A stretch of 64,000 bases of DNA. Source: Flavobacterium hydrophilum (GTDB taxonomy: Bacteria; Bacteroidota; Bacteroidia; Flavobacteriales; Flavobacteriaceae). Made by a program: the position numbers and the translations under genes. Below are positions 27,161 through 35,065 of the stretch, piece after piece. The notes beneath the pieces were generated by a model. That model was given only the letters and a program-made list of their open reading frames with translations, was not told the origin of the DNA and did no database searches. Numbering within the stretch: the first letter of the stretch is position 1; every line of letters begins with the position of its first letter. The stretch is from assembly GCF_003202405.1 (NCBI RefSeq), contig NZ_QJHL01000001.1, positions 744,001-808,000 of the forward strand, in the 5' to 3' direction.

Positions 27161-27295
27161 TCAGATTATACTTACATTCGATCCTGAAGATACCGTATGC
27201 TTTAAGTTGTAGACTGTAAAGGTTTGTCCACTTGCTAAAGTAGTCATTAGTGTCACTAATAAACTCAATGATTTAATGCTTAGTGTTTTTTTCAT
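27161..27295 (-). CDS. Putative 44-residue secreted peptide
   Basis: From ATG 27295 to TGA 27161 the minus strand encodes a typical signal peptide (MKKTLSIKSLSLLVTLMTTL then ASGQ) and only about 20 mature residues (TFTVYNLKHTVSSGSNVSII). The leader before the ATG (AATAACCTTTT) closely resembles that of the beta-barrel gene at 23075 (AATAACCATTT), which supports real initiation. It may be a small secreted peptide or the surviving start of a lost larger protein. No family recognised. Confidence 0.5.
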   Translation of the reverse strand: MKKTLSIKSLSLLVTLMTTLASGQTFTVYNLKHTVSSGSNVSII

Positions 27296-27382
27296 AAAAG
27301 GTTATTAATTTTTACAAAATTAGAAGTATTGAATTGCTAAAAAATCATTATAAATAGTGGTTTTTTATTTCGCATATTTATC

Positions 27383-28348
27383 TTATAAAGAATTCTTTTG
27401 TTCCAGCCACTTTAAAATGGATTGGGTTGTTTCCTCCGGCTTTTCTTGCTGAATCCAATGACCACAATCCAGACTAATAATATCCAAATCAGGAACGATA
27501 TTTTTTAAGTTTTCAGACTTTGGAATCGTATCCTGTTCACCATATATCATAAGAGTCGGCTGATGAATGATTGGAGTTACATCCGCCATTAAGTGCCAGT
27601 TTCTGTCAAGGTTTCTGTACCAGTTTATACTTCCTGTAAACCCTGATGATTCGAAGGCAGAAATGAAGACAGACAGTTCGTTGTCGTCCATTAAAGGATC
27701 CCCAAGTGGTTTTTCTGCTCTTGCAAGATTAATCATTAGCATTCCTGGCTCAGGCGGTGTAGGAGGTAAGTTTTTGCGGAATATGTTACGTAAGAAACGA
27801 GATGTGTTTTCGTTCATTATAGCATCTGCTACTCCTGATTGTCGATTGAAGTGAACAAAATAGAAATCTCCTCCAAATATGGCTTCCATAAACTCAATCC
27901 ATGGCTTTTCTCCACGCTCCTGATAAGGCAAAGCCAGGTTTATTATTTTATTAACCCGTTCAGGATGTAATAGTGCCAGATTCCAAATGACATTTGCGCC
28001 CCAGTCGTGGCCAACAAAGGTAGCGTCCTTGTAACCAAAATGGTCGAGTAGTGCAATAAGGTCACCAGTCAGGTGTTGAATGTCATAATTTGTTACTTCG
28101 TTCGGACGAGATGAGTTACCATAGCCACGTTGATTCGGTACAATAACATGATAGCCAGCATCAGCAAGAGCCTGTATCTGATAACGCCAGGAAAATGCGT
28201 GCTCCGGAAAACCGTGGCAGAGAATGATAGGTTTTCCTGAATTTTGCTGACCTGCTTCAAATACTTCCAGCACTACATTATTAACTGAAATCAGGGTAGC
28301 CTTTTGAAATGCAATTGGATTTAATTTTGTCTTAATTACGTTTGTCAT
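27383..28348 (-). CDS. Alpha/beta hydrolase, epoxide hydrolase-like
   Basis: A 321-residue cytoplasmic enzyme with the HGFPEHAFSWRYQ oxyanion motif, nucleophile D115 in VGHDWGANVIW, a second acid near IYGEQDTIP and the histidine in DCGHWIQQEKPEE. Asp as nucleophile with HGFP points to soluble epoxide hydrolases or haloalkane dehalogenases; the Trp after Asp is shared by both. It lies 81 nt downstream of the WYL regulator on the same strand, and a TGACA-N6-TGTCA palindrome sits between them, so the regulator probably controls it. The start region MTNVI is shared with a VOC-family remnant at 29303. Confidence 0.88.
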   Translation of the reverse strand: MTNVIKTKLNPIAFQKATLISVNNVVLEVFEAGQQNSGKPIILCHGFPEHAFSWRYQIQALADAGYHVIVPNQRGYGNSSRPNEVTNYDIQHLTGDLIALLDHFGYKDATFVGHDWGANVIWNLALLHPERVNKIINLALPYQERGEKPWIEFMEAIFGGDFYFVHFNRQSGVADAIMNENTSRFLRNIFRKNLPPTPPEPGMLMINLARAEKPLGDPLMDDNELSVFISAFESSGFTGSINWYRNLDRNWHLMADVTPIIHQPTLMIYGEQDTIPKSENLKNIVPDLDIISLDCGHWIQQEKPEETTQSILKWLEQKNSL

Positions 28349-28398
28349 TTTTATTCTTTATAAAGATTACTTAATGATGCAAACTTAAAACCGGTAAG

Positions 28399-28414
28399 TG
28401 ACAGCCTTATGTCA
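28399..28414. promoter_or_regulatory. Candidate WYL-regulator operator A
   Basis: TGACA-N6-TGTCA palindrome centred about 58 nt before the hydrolase ATG. A better copy (CTGACA-N6-TGTCAG) occurs at 29352-29369 in an otherwise similar 100-bp context. Palindromes of this type are often seen at YafY/WYL-type promoters; binding here is inferred. Confidence 0.6.
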
Positions 28415-28429
28415 GGGGTGAAAAATAAA

Positions 28430-29119
28430 TTAGTAATAGTGGTTAAAATATTCTTCCAGTGTCATTTCGTGCGGTTCAAATTGGTCGGTAAGTATTTCTA
28501 ATTTATTTATTCTGTCCAAACGAAAAAAACGAAATTCACTTCTCAACCGACAATAGGCAACCAACAACCAATTTTCTGTGTTTAACAATGCAAATGGTTC
28601 AATGTTTCGGCTTGTAGTTTTGTTTTGTTCGTTGGTGTATTCCATTTTTACAAGGCGGTAATTGCTCAAAGCAAATTGTAAGTCAGATAAACTATTACTG
28701 TTTCTTTCCCGATTGTTATTTTGGTCAAAACGTACTCTTTCTGAAAGTAAGTTCGCTTTGTCTTGTATGCTGTATTTTAAGACCGCTTTTACTTTTTCAA
28801 TGGCTTCGGTGTAATCTTTAATGAATGATGTGTCTTTGTTTTGAAGAACCAATTGTTCTGCAGTAATTAACGCATTTGCCTGTGCTTCAGTAAACATTAT
28901 AGGTGGCACTCTGTAACCTTCCATCAGGGAATAGCCTTTTCCCTCCTCTGTAACGATTGGAACTCCTGCTTGTTCCAAAGCTCTTATGTCCCGATAAATG
29001 GTTCTGATACTTACATTGAATTTTTCTGCAAGTGTTGTTGCTGTCAAAAGACGTTTTGTTTGCAATTGCGTTACTATTGCAATAAGTCGTGAAAGTCGCT
29101 TAGTGTCATTGTCGTTCAT
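28430..29119 (-). CDS. YafY-type HTH/WYL-domain transcriptional regulator
   Basis: A 229-residue protein with an N-terminal HTH_11 domain (RLSRLIAIVTQLQTKRLLTA, FNVSIRTIYRDIRALEQAGVP), the YafY signature GKGYSLMEGYRVPPIMFTEAQANAL and a C-terminal WYL domain (ALSNYRLVKMEYTNE, IEPFALLNTENWLLVAYCRLR, FFRLDRINKLEIL). WYL domains bind nucleotide or nucleic-acid-type ligands and tune transcription. The gene is followed by the hydrolase and preceded by the remains of a VOC gene, each with a TGACA/TGTCA palindrome in its promoter. Confidence 0.9.
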   Translation of the reverse strand: MNDNDTKRLSRLIAIVTQLQTKRLLTATTLAEKFNVSIRTIYRDIRALEQAGVPIVTEEGKGYSLMEGYRVPPIMFTEAQANALITAEQLVLQNKDTSFIKDYTEAIEKVKAVLKYSIQDKANLLSERVRFDQNNNRERNSNSLSDLQFALSNYRLVKMEYTNEQNKTTSRNIEPFALLNTENWLLVAYCRLRSEFRFFRLDRINKLEILTDQFEPHEMTLEEYFNHYY

Positions 29120-29196
29120 TTTTATCTAACGGTTTATGGTTGCAAGGTGGTTCGTGGAATTGTGGCTAAAGTTCTGTAACTTGCCGAGGAGGAATA

Positions 29197-29303
29197 TTAA
29201 GTAGGTCTTTTTTTCAGCTTTACATTCAATACTTCTGAATAGAAATTCATTGTTCTTGAGAAATCTTTTGTTTTGATTTACACCAGTTAATTACGTTTGT
29301 CAT
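29197..29303 (-). pseudogene. VOC (glyoxalase/dioxygenase)-family gene remnant
   Basis: ATG at 29303 reads MTNVINW, the usual start of a VOC-family protein. A frame change then continues the typical first module, KDFSRTMNFYSEVLNVKLKK, before a stop at 29197. The rest of the domain is missing. The ATG and about 100 nt upstream closely match the hydrolase promoter at 28349-28440, so this was a second target of a WYL regulator. Confidence 0.7.
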
Positions 29304-29351
29304 TTATATCTTTTAAAATATTAATTAATGTATCAAACTTATACCTTACAA

Positions 29352-29369
29352 CTGACAACCCTATGTCAG
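29352..29369. promoter_or_regulatory. Candidate WYL-regulator operator B
   Basis: Perfect CTGACA-N6-TGTCAG palindrome about 58 nt before the ATG of the VOC remnant, the same distance as operator A from the hydrolase ATG. Confidence 0.6.
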
Positions 29370-29393
29370 GGGTTAGTAAAATAATCGTATTGA

Positions 29394-29786
29394 TCAAAAT
29401 ATTCTTACCTGATGTAATTGATAATCATAACATTCTTTATAATACATTAATACTTTTTCAAAAGAGTCAGCTAAAGCTTTAATTCTTCCAGTAAAAGGTT
29501 TGTATTCGCTCTTTCTTGGATCACTAAGAGAGATTTTTAAAATCGGTCAAAATGTTGAAACCCTTATCGTTACTGAGATGCGGTTTTTTTATTCTCTTTC
29601 ATATTTTGAAAAACGCTCAAAAGTGACCTAATTTTTGTGGATTATTTGTGTCATTTTACCCTTTCAAAAACAGCTGCCACCAAAAAACTATTTAACTTGT
29701 TGTTAAATCAATATGTAAGGATAGTTAACGACTTGATTTAGAGATATTATAATTCGAGCTTTATTAACTTATTAAATTGTTGAATT
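29394..29786 (-). other. Decayed coding region, probably including a WYL-gene 3' end
   Basis: The minus strand has a 51-codon open stretch (29394-29546) without a start codon, containing DPRKSEYKPFTGRIKALADS; I do not recognise its family. Across its end, nucleotides around 29380-29410 resemble the 3' end of the intact WYL gene (reading EYFDQYDY in a shifted frame against EYFNHYY). This suggests a truncated duplicate. Nothing else is recognisable up to the integrase stump. Confidence 0.4.
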
Positions 29787-29963
29787 ATGTTAGAAAGCAG
29801 TTTTGGAATTATCTTCTTTTTGAAGAGCTCCAAAAAAAGCACAAGTGAAAGATATATTTATATCAGAATTACTGTCAATGGTGTTCCAGAAGAAACCTCT
29901 ACTAAGAGAAAATGGAATGTGTACAGATGGGATCAGAAAGCCGGACAATTTACAACCATTTAA
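29787..29963 (+). pseudogene. Tyrosine recombinase (integrase) N-terminal stump
   Basis: ATG 29787 opens a 58-residue frame that matches the arm-DNA-binding start of Bacteroidota tyrosine integrases: MLESSFGIIFFLKSSKK, RYIYIRITVNGVPEETSTKR and KWNVYRWDQKAGQ. It then stops at 29961. The core-binding and catalytic domains (RHRHY residues) are absent downstream. It marks a former mobile element next to the decayed WYL/VOC module. Confidence 0.8.
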
Positions 29964-30278
29964 TACAAGATTTAAAGAATTTGACTTGTTTTCAAGTGAA
30001 TTTGTAAGATTATTATTGGTGTTTGTTATAAGGCGGTTTGATTGTATCGTAGAGGTTTAATGTTAAAAATAATTTGCTTATTAGAAGGATATGTATGAAA
30101 TAATGATATTGAAGTTAAAGAAAGAAAATCAAGTACAACAGAAGTAAATTTATTTAATTATTTTAAAAAGAGAATATCAATTATAAAAGTAAAAGTTGTC
30201 CACCTTTGTTTTTTTTAATTTTGATGGTTCGAAACCCTGTTTATGCTGATATACGGGGCTTTTTATCGAGGCAGTACA
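29964..30278. other. Gene-free stretch after the integrase stump
   Basis: No gene seen. At about 30225-30237 the sequence GGTTCGAAACC looks like a tRNA T-arm, but no acceptor, D or anticodon arm could be fitted. CCCTGT (30235-30240) and ACGGGG (30254-30259) could pair as a weak hairpin. It may be an attachment-site relic of the lost element. Confidence 0.35.
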
Positions 30279-30740
30279 TTATAGATTTATATTATGCAGA
30301 TTTTTTATTTCTGACATTACAAAAGTGCTCTGTGTACTGCCGATACTTTTGACGGATCCTAATTTATTAAAGACGAAATTCTGATAATTTTTCATGTCCT
30401 TTGCGAATACTTTTAGGATAAAATCATAATCTCCGGAAATGTTATAACACTCAACTACTTCGTCAATTTTCATGATGTCCTCAACAAAACTGTTTCCGAT
30501 ATTGCGGTCATGCTGTTTGAGTTTTATGTTGCAGAAAACGATAAAACCATGTCCGAACTTTTCATGGTCAATTAGTGCAATATACTTTTTGATGTATCCA
30601 TTATTTTCAAGTCTTTTTACACGCTGTAAAACAGGAGTAGGAGACAGGTTTACCTGTGCAGCCAGTTCCTTTATGGTATAGCTGGAATTGTTTCCCAGTA
30701 TCTTTAGCAAAAGCAGATCGGTAGTATCGAGTTCTTCCAT
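30279..30740 (-). CDS. Lrp/AsnC-family transcriptional regulator
   Basis: A 153-residue protein with the AsnC-type HTH (LDTTDLLLLKILGNNSSYTI, ELAAQVNLSPTPVLQRVKRLENNGYI) and a RAM ligand domain (FIVFCNIKLKQHD, VVECYNISGDYDFILKV). These regulators sense amino acids and control their metabolism or transport. It is divergent from the SBF-family transporter (188 nt apart), which may be its target; the neighbouring composition difference argues for caution. Confidence 0.92.
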   Translation of the reverse strand: MEELDTTDLLLLKILGNNSSYTIKELAAQVNLSPTPVLQRVKRLENNGYIKKYIALIDHEKFGHGFIVFCNIKLKQHDRNIGNSFVEDIMKIDEVVECYNISGDYDFILKVFAKDMKNYQNFVFNKLGSVKSIGSTQSTFVMSEIKNLHNINL

Positions 30741-30928
30741 AGCAAAAAAATCTTTTTAAGTTTCAAAAATACATTTTTAAAAGTAAATAACACTTGTTTT
30801 ATGTTGTGAAACAGTTGAATTCTCTTAAGTGAGAACATCGGCCAGCTTTTTTGGTTATATAAGGTAACTTTGCATAGAAAATTAAGCTGAATAAAATTTC
30901 AGTAATTAAGTAATATAGTAAGAGCACA

Positions 30929-31921
30929 TTGAAAAAGTTATTAAAAGTATTAAGCAAAGCAGGTTTCGACGGTTTCCTGTTAATGATAGCCACCATGATT
31001 CTGCTGGCTTATTTTTTGCCGAAGCCAGGGATGGTCAAAGAACCTGTTTCGCTGGAAGAGATTGCCAATGCAGGCGTGTCGTTGATTTTCTTGTTTTATG
31101 GCGTACGGCTGAGTGTTGAGAAACTAAAAGCCGGGCTTGCCAACTGGAAAATGCACATTGTCGTGCAATTGACAACCTTTTTGTTTTTTCCGCTCATCGT
31201 TTTGGCATTTCGCCCCTTGTTCGTTAACGCCGGCTTTGAACTGCTTTGGTTAGGGGTGTTTTTTTTGGCAGCTTTACCTTCCACAGTTTCCTCTTCCGTG
31301 GTCATGGTTTCCATCGCCAAGGGCAATATTTCCGCAGCCATTTTCAATGCGAGTATTTCCAGTTTGATCGGAGTAGTGGTAACGCCGCTTTGGGTTGGGC
31401 TGTTCATCGCTTCTGCAACAGGCGATTTTGATGTTACTGATATTTTCATAAAGTTGATTCTTCAAGTCTTGCTGCCTGTCATCATCGGCATCAGTCTCAA
31501 CTCCCGTTTTGGCGCCATTGCTGAAAAATATAAGAAACAACTCAAATATTTCGATCAGGCAATTATCCTTACCATCATTTACACGTCATTTTGTAAGTCA
31601 TTCTCCGAACATCTTTTTGAAGGCTTCACTGTCCTTGAACTTGTCGGACTCGCCACCGGGATGATGGTCTTGTTTTTTGCTGTATTCTTTTGTGTCGGAC
31701 TACTCAGCCGCTTGTTTGGCTTTTCAGATGAAGATCGTATTACAGTCTTATTTTGCGGATCTAAAAAGTCATTGGTACACGGCACCGTCATGTCGAAAGT
31801 GCTCTTTCAGCACAGCACCATCACTGGTATCATATTGCTGCCACTCATGCTTTACCATGCCTTGCAATTGATTGCCGCCAGTATCATAGCTCAGCGTATG
31901 GCTCGACGAAAAGAAGTATAA
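30929..31921 (+). CDS. Bile acid:sodium symporter (SBF/YfeH-like) family transporter
   Basis: A 330-residue membrane protein with about ten helices, of the SBF-like family that includes YfeH (FLLMIATMILLAYFLPKPG, AGVSLIFLFYGVRLS, LPSTVSSSVVMVSIAKGNISAAIFN, GSKKSLVHGTVMSKVLF). I keep the TTG start at 30929 because AAGAG lies just upstream and KKLLKVLSKAGFDGFLL matches the usual family start; the next in-frame ATG would cut into the first helix. In a sampled 60-nt stretch (31261-31320) 28 bases are G/C, higher than neighbouring genes, and codon choice differs, which suggests transfer. Substrate unknown. Confidence 0.88.
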   Translation: MKKLLKVLSKAGFDGFLLMIATMILLAYFLPKPGMVKEPVSLEEIANAGVSLIFLFYGVRLSVEKLKAGLANWKMHIVVQLTTFLFFPLIVLAFRPLFVNAGFELLWLGVFFLAALPSTVSSSVVMVSIAKGNISAAIFNASISSLIGVVVTPLWVGLFIASATGDFDVTDIFIKLILQVLLPVIIGISLNSRFGAIAEKYKKQLKYFDQAIILTIIYTSFCKSFSEHLFEGFTVLELVGLATGMMVLFFAVFFCVGLLSRLFGFSDEDRITVLFCGSKKSLVHGTVMSKVLFQHSTITGIILLPLMLYHALQLIAASIIAQRMARRKEV

Positions 31922-32086
31922 TTTTTATTTATGGCCAGTGCCTCTTTATCCTTTTCGGTAAAGAATCCCAATGTGGAGGCTTAACATTTTGGCACTTTTA
32001 TCTGTCTTGTGATCACAGAATAGAGATTTGTTGACACTTGATGAAGTTTATTGTCTGAATGTGTTGAAGGAGCAATAGTCTCTAAA

Positions 32087-32135
32087 TTATTTGACCGTTT
32101 GTAGAGTTGCTTAAACTCTACAAACGGTCAAATAA
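32087..32135. repeat. 22-bp perfect inverted repeat with 5-nt loop
   Basis: Arms 32087-32108 and 32114-32135 are perfectly complementary. It lies between the convergent transporter and mesD genes, 30 nt past the mesD stop, and lacks a strong T-tract. It may act as a bidirectional transcription end or RNA-stability hairpin, or be a copy of a small palindromic repeat. Confidence 0.75.
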
Positions 32136-32165
32136 GTATACTATTTACCAATTACTATATTGGAA

Positions 32166-33194
32166 CTAAATCTCAAATTCTTTACGTATAATTTCTGCTC
32201 CTGCGCTTAAAGCACTTAACTTACCTCTTGCAACGTTTCGGGCCAAAGGAGCCATGCCACAGTTTGTACTAGGGTAAAGATTTTCGATATCTACAAACTC
32301 AAGTGTTCTACGTAAGGTGTTCGCTACTTCTTCGGGTGTTTCGATAGTCTTGGTTGCCACATCAATTGCCCCAACCATTACTTTTTTGCCGCGAACAAGT
32401 TCAATTAAATTAAAAGGTACATGTGAGTTGTGGCATTCTAAAGACACAATATCAATATTAGATTTTTGAATTTTCGGGAAAATTTCTTCGTATTGACGCC
32501 ACTCTGAGCCCAATGTCTTTTTCCAGTCATTATTGGCTTGTATTCCATAACCGTAGCATATATGTACAGCAGTTTGGCACTTTAAACCTTCAATGGCTTT
32601 TTCTAATACTGCCATTCCCCAATCGTTAACTTCATCAAAGAACACATTAAATGCAGGTTCATCAAACTGGATAATATCTACCCCTGCATCTTGCAGTTCT
32701 CTTGCTTCTTCATTCAATGCTTTCGCAAATTCCCACGCCAATTTTTCACGGCTTTTATAATGGTTATCGTACAACGTATCTACCATTGTCATTGGTCCCG
32801 GTAAAGCCCATTTTATTGGTTTATCAGTCAGTTTACGTAAAAATTTAGCATCATCAACAAAAACTGATTTTTGACGTGCAACCTGATCTACAACAACGGG
32901 AACACTTGCATCATAACGGTTACGGATTTTTACGATTTTACGATTTTCAAAATCTACACCGCTTAAATGCTCTATAAAAGTGGTTACGAAATGCTGGCGT
33001 GTCTGCTCACCATCACTAATTATATCCACACCTGCCAATTGCTGCTCATGCAAAGAAATGCGCAAAGCATCTTGTTTTCCTTCGACTAAATGATCTCCTT
33101 CTAATTTCCAGGGTGACCAAAGTTTTTCGGGTGGTGCAAGCCAGGCAGGTTTGGGTAAACTTCCAACGATTGAAGTTGGTAATAATTTCTTCAT
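32166..33194 (-). CDS. mesD: Folate-independent methionine synthase MesD (core-MetE type)
   Basis: A 342-residue protein equivalent to only the C-terminal catalytic half of cobalamin-independent methionine synthase MetE; the folate-binding N-terminal half is absent. The zinc ligands are all in place: H211 and C213 in VHICYGYG, E253 in SLECHNSH, C312 in STNCGMAP. The homocysteine-site IVGSLPKP opens the protein. The gene lies 24 nt downstream of a DUF1852 gene on the same strand; that pair defines the MesD/MesX type, known to make methionine without methyl-folate and to need oxygen and MesX. The methyl donor is not known to me. A long perfect hairpin follows. Confidence 0.85.
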   Translation of the reverse strand: MKKLLPTSIVGSLPKPAWLAPPEKLWSPWKLEGDHLVEGKQDALRISLHEQQLAGVDIISDGEQTRQHFVTTFIEHLSGVDFENRKIVKIRNRYDASVPVVVDQVARQKSVFVDDAKFLRKLTDKPIKWALPGPMTMVDTLYDNHYKSREKLAWEFAKALNEEARELQDAGVDIIQFDEPAFNVFFDEVNDWGMAVLEKAIEGLKCQTAVHICYGYGIQANNDWKKTLGSEWRQYEEIFPKIQKSNIDIVSLECHNSHVPFNLIELVRGKKVMVGAIDVATKTIETPEEVANTLRRTLEFVDIENLYPSTNCGMAPLARNVARGKLSALSAGAEIIRKEFEI

Positions 33195-33218
33195 ATAAAA
33201 TAATTTTAATGTGTTATA

Positions 33219-34226
33219 TTAATTAAGATCAAAATTGGCTGACCATTGTTCTAAGACACTTTTGTAAGGATTAATGAAATGCTCTTCTGCATATTTACCC
33301 TGTTCAACAGACAGTCGGCTGCGCTCTTCGCGGTCATAAACAACGCGAGTCATTGAATAATCTTCGTGTTTAAGACTAGGTTGATAGATTTTTCCAGCCA
33401 CTGAATTTGCATTGTAAATTTCAGGACGATAAATCTTCTGGAAAGTCTCCATCGTGCTGATTGAGCTGATTAGCCCAAGATCAGTATAATCAGCAAGTAG
33501 ATCTCCGGAATGATAAAAAGCCATCGGTGCCACACTGTTCGGAGGCATGAAAAAACGAACTTTCAAGCCCATTTTAGAGAAATATTCATCAGTGATGGAA
33601 TACTGATCCTGCAGATATTCAAAACCCAGAACCGGGTGCTGATACTCAGTGCGAGTATAAGTTTTGTTGCTCGATACACTTAGACAAATGATTGGTGACA
33701 TCTTAAAGTGTTCTTTATAAGTAGCTGAACTCACAAAGCACTTATAAAGTTTTCCGTGCAAATCACCAAAATTTTCAGGAATGCAAAAATCAGATTTATT
33801 TTTATTGTACTCGATCAATAAAATACTGAAATCGTAATCGCGTACGTAAGAAGAAAAATTATTCCCAGCAATACCTTCTATACGCTGGCTGGTTTTGCGG
33901 TCAAAAATATTCGTTTTTAAAACTTCAATCAACGGCAGATTGTTAATACCATTCTTGTCATCAATACTCATCGTTACTGTGATGATTTCAAGTTCTACAA
34001 GATAACGATCTGCTTTTGGATTATCCAAATGAGCCAATGTATTAAATCGATTGTTAATCATATTTAAGGCATTACGTAAGTTTTGCTGGCGATTAGCTCC
34101 TCTAGCCAGGTTTGCAAAATTGGTTGTTAGACGCGTTTCAATTGAGGGATAGTAGTTTTCATCTAAACAAGTGCTATTTAACGTGAACACAAAATCATAA
34201 TTGATGGTATTCTGGGTGGTTTCCAT
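33219..34226 (-). CDS. mesX: MesX (DUF1852 protein), partner of MesD
   Basis: A 335-residue soluble protein recognised as DUF1852 from its N-terminal pattern (FTLNSTCLDENYYPS, RLTTNFANLARG, RQQNLRNALNMINNRFN), the central SSYVRDYDFSILLIEYN and the C-terminal YSMTRVVYDREERSRLSVEQG. No known enzyme fold is obvious to me. In the characterised MesD system this protein is required for methionine formation, probably to supply the methyl group by an oxygen-dependent reaction. It is first in a two-gene operon with mesD and has a canonical promoter 75-106 nt upstream of its ATG. Confidence 0.82.
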   Translation of the reverse strand: METTQNTINYDFVFTLNSTCLDENYYPSIETRLTTNFANLARGANRQQNLRNALNMINNRFNTLAHLDNPKADRYLVELEIITVTMSIDDKNGINNLPLIEVLKTNIFDRKTSQRIEGIAGNNFSSYVRDYDFSILLIEYNKNKSDFCIPENFGDLHGKLYKCFVSSATYKEHFKMSPIICLSVSSNKTYTRTEYQHPVLGFEYLQDQYSITDEYFSKMGLKVRFFMPPNSVAPMAFYHSGDLLADYTDLGLISSISTMETFQKIYRPEIYNANSVAGKIYQPSLKHEDYSMTRVVYDREERSRLSVEQGKYAEEHFINPYKSVLEQWSANFDLN

Positions 34227-34300
34227 ATTTCTTTCCTTTTATTGTTGAATCTTTTTAATATGATCGCTTTTGTTTAATTGTGTGTAGTTATTTTGTGTTG

Positions 34301-34332
34301 CAAATTTTAAAATAAAAGATTTATAAATCAAA
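34301..34332 (-). promoter_or_regulatory. Promoter of the mesX-mesD operon
   Basis: On the minus strand TTTG (34332-34329), a 19-nt spacer and TAAAATTTG (34309-34301) match the Bacteroidota consensus, with three instead of two bases inside the -7 element. No SAM or cobalamin riboswitch fold was recognised in the 75-nt leader. Confidence 0.6.
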
Positions 34333-34595
34333 ACTTTGGATTAAATAAGGTAATTTTGCTATTTATATGTTATTTTAAAGTTAATTAAACTTTTTGGAGA
34401 TATTGTGGTATAAAAAACAGATAATTTATCTTTACAGAACTTAGATAGGATTGATTTGAGGTTGCTTTGAGTACTTCAAAAAGATGAAAATTCAGTAGAG
34501 AAATAAATTGAGTTATAGACTCTGTTCAAAAAACAAACAAATAAGTAATAATAAAGAGTACGTTTCTCAAAAAAAAATAATTGAAAAAGAAAAAT

Positions 34596-34635
34596 AAAAG
34601 CAAGAGCTTCAGGGAAGTCTGAAGCTCTTGCTTTT
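34596..34635. terminator. Strong orphan hairpin/terminator 1
   Basis: Perfect 17-bp arms 34596-34612 and 34619-34635 with a 6-nt loop; A-run on the 5' side and TTTT on the 3' side, so it could work in both directions. No gene ends here on either strand. Confidence 0.7.
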
Positions 34636-34800
34636 GTAAAAAAGATTCGAAGCTAGTAGCTTGAGTCCTTTAATTTAAAGTCCTTTAAAAATTTGCATTT
34701 CAAATTTAGTTACTTAAATCTTGTGAATAATATTTCAAATTCGAAACAAAATCATGTTTTTCCTATAAGGGATGGAATCGAAAACTTCTGGGATCACACC

Positions 34801-34831
34801 AAAAGCCACTCATTTGAGTGGCTTTTTTGTT
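34801..34831 (+). terminator. Strong orphan terminator 2
   Basis: Perfect 11-bp arms 34801-34811 and 34816-34826 with a 4-nt loop, followed by a T-tract (TTTTTTGTTTTT). It is a textbook plus-strand terminator with no recognised gene upstream, which suggests a non-coding transcript. Confidence 0.75.
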
Positions 34832-35065
34832 TTTATGACCAACTTTACTTAATATTTTTATTCTTACTATATAAATACAGAATTTCTTCAAAATTGATAT
34901 GCAACTTTGTCTTTAAATAATCAGTTTTAGAGGCAGTATTTCTTTTACTTCTTATTTTCTCTGATCTCACATTAAACGAAATTTTGAACTTAATAATCAG
35001 TTTCCATGGGGAAAAACTACTTTTTTTATTCACAAGTGTATTATTAATTTCTAAATTTATTTAAA

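Larger units (their letters stand above)
34333..35065. other. Long gene-free region with two orphan terminators
   Basis: Between mesX and the PAP2 gene there is no supported protein gene. Two strong hairpins (separate entries) end transcripts whose sources are unclear. The segment 34761-34800 before the second one contains GGGATGGAATCGAAAACTTC and CTGGGATCACACC, which look like structured or repeated non-coding sequence. A small RNA ending at 34831 is possible. Confidence 0.4.

Noticed and set aside
30220..30260. Possible tRNA gene from the GGTTCGAAACC sequence.
   Set aside because: No acceptor stem, D-arm or anticodon arm could be drawn around it; kept only as a possible attachment-site trace.
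34693..34920. 75-residue plus-strand frame in the mesX-PAP2 spacer.
   Set aside because: It runs straight through a strong terminator hairpin (34801-34831) and has no family features; more likely non-coding.
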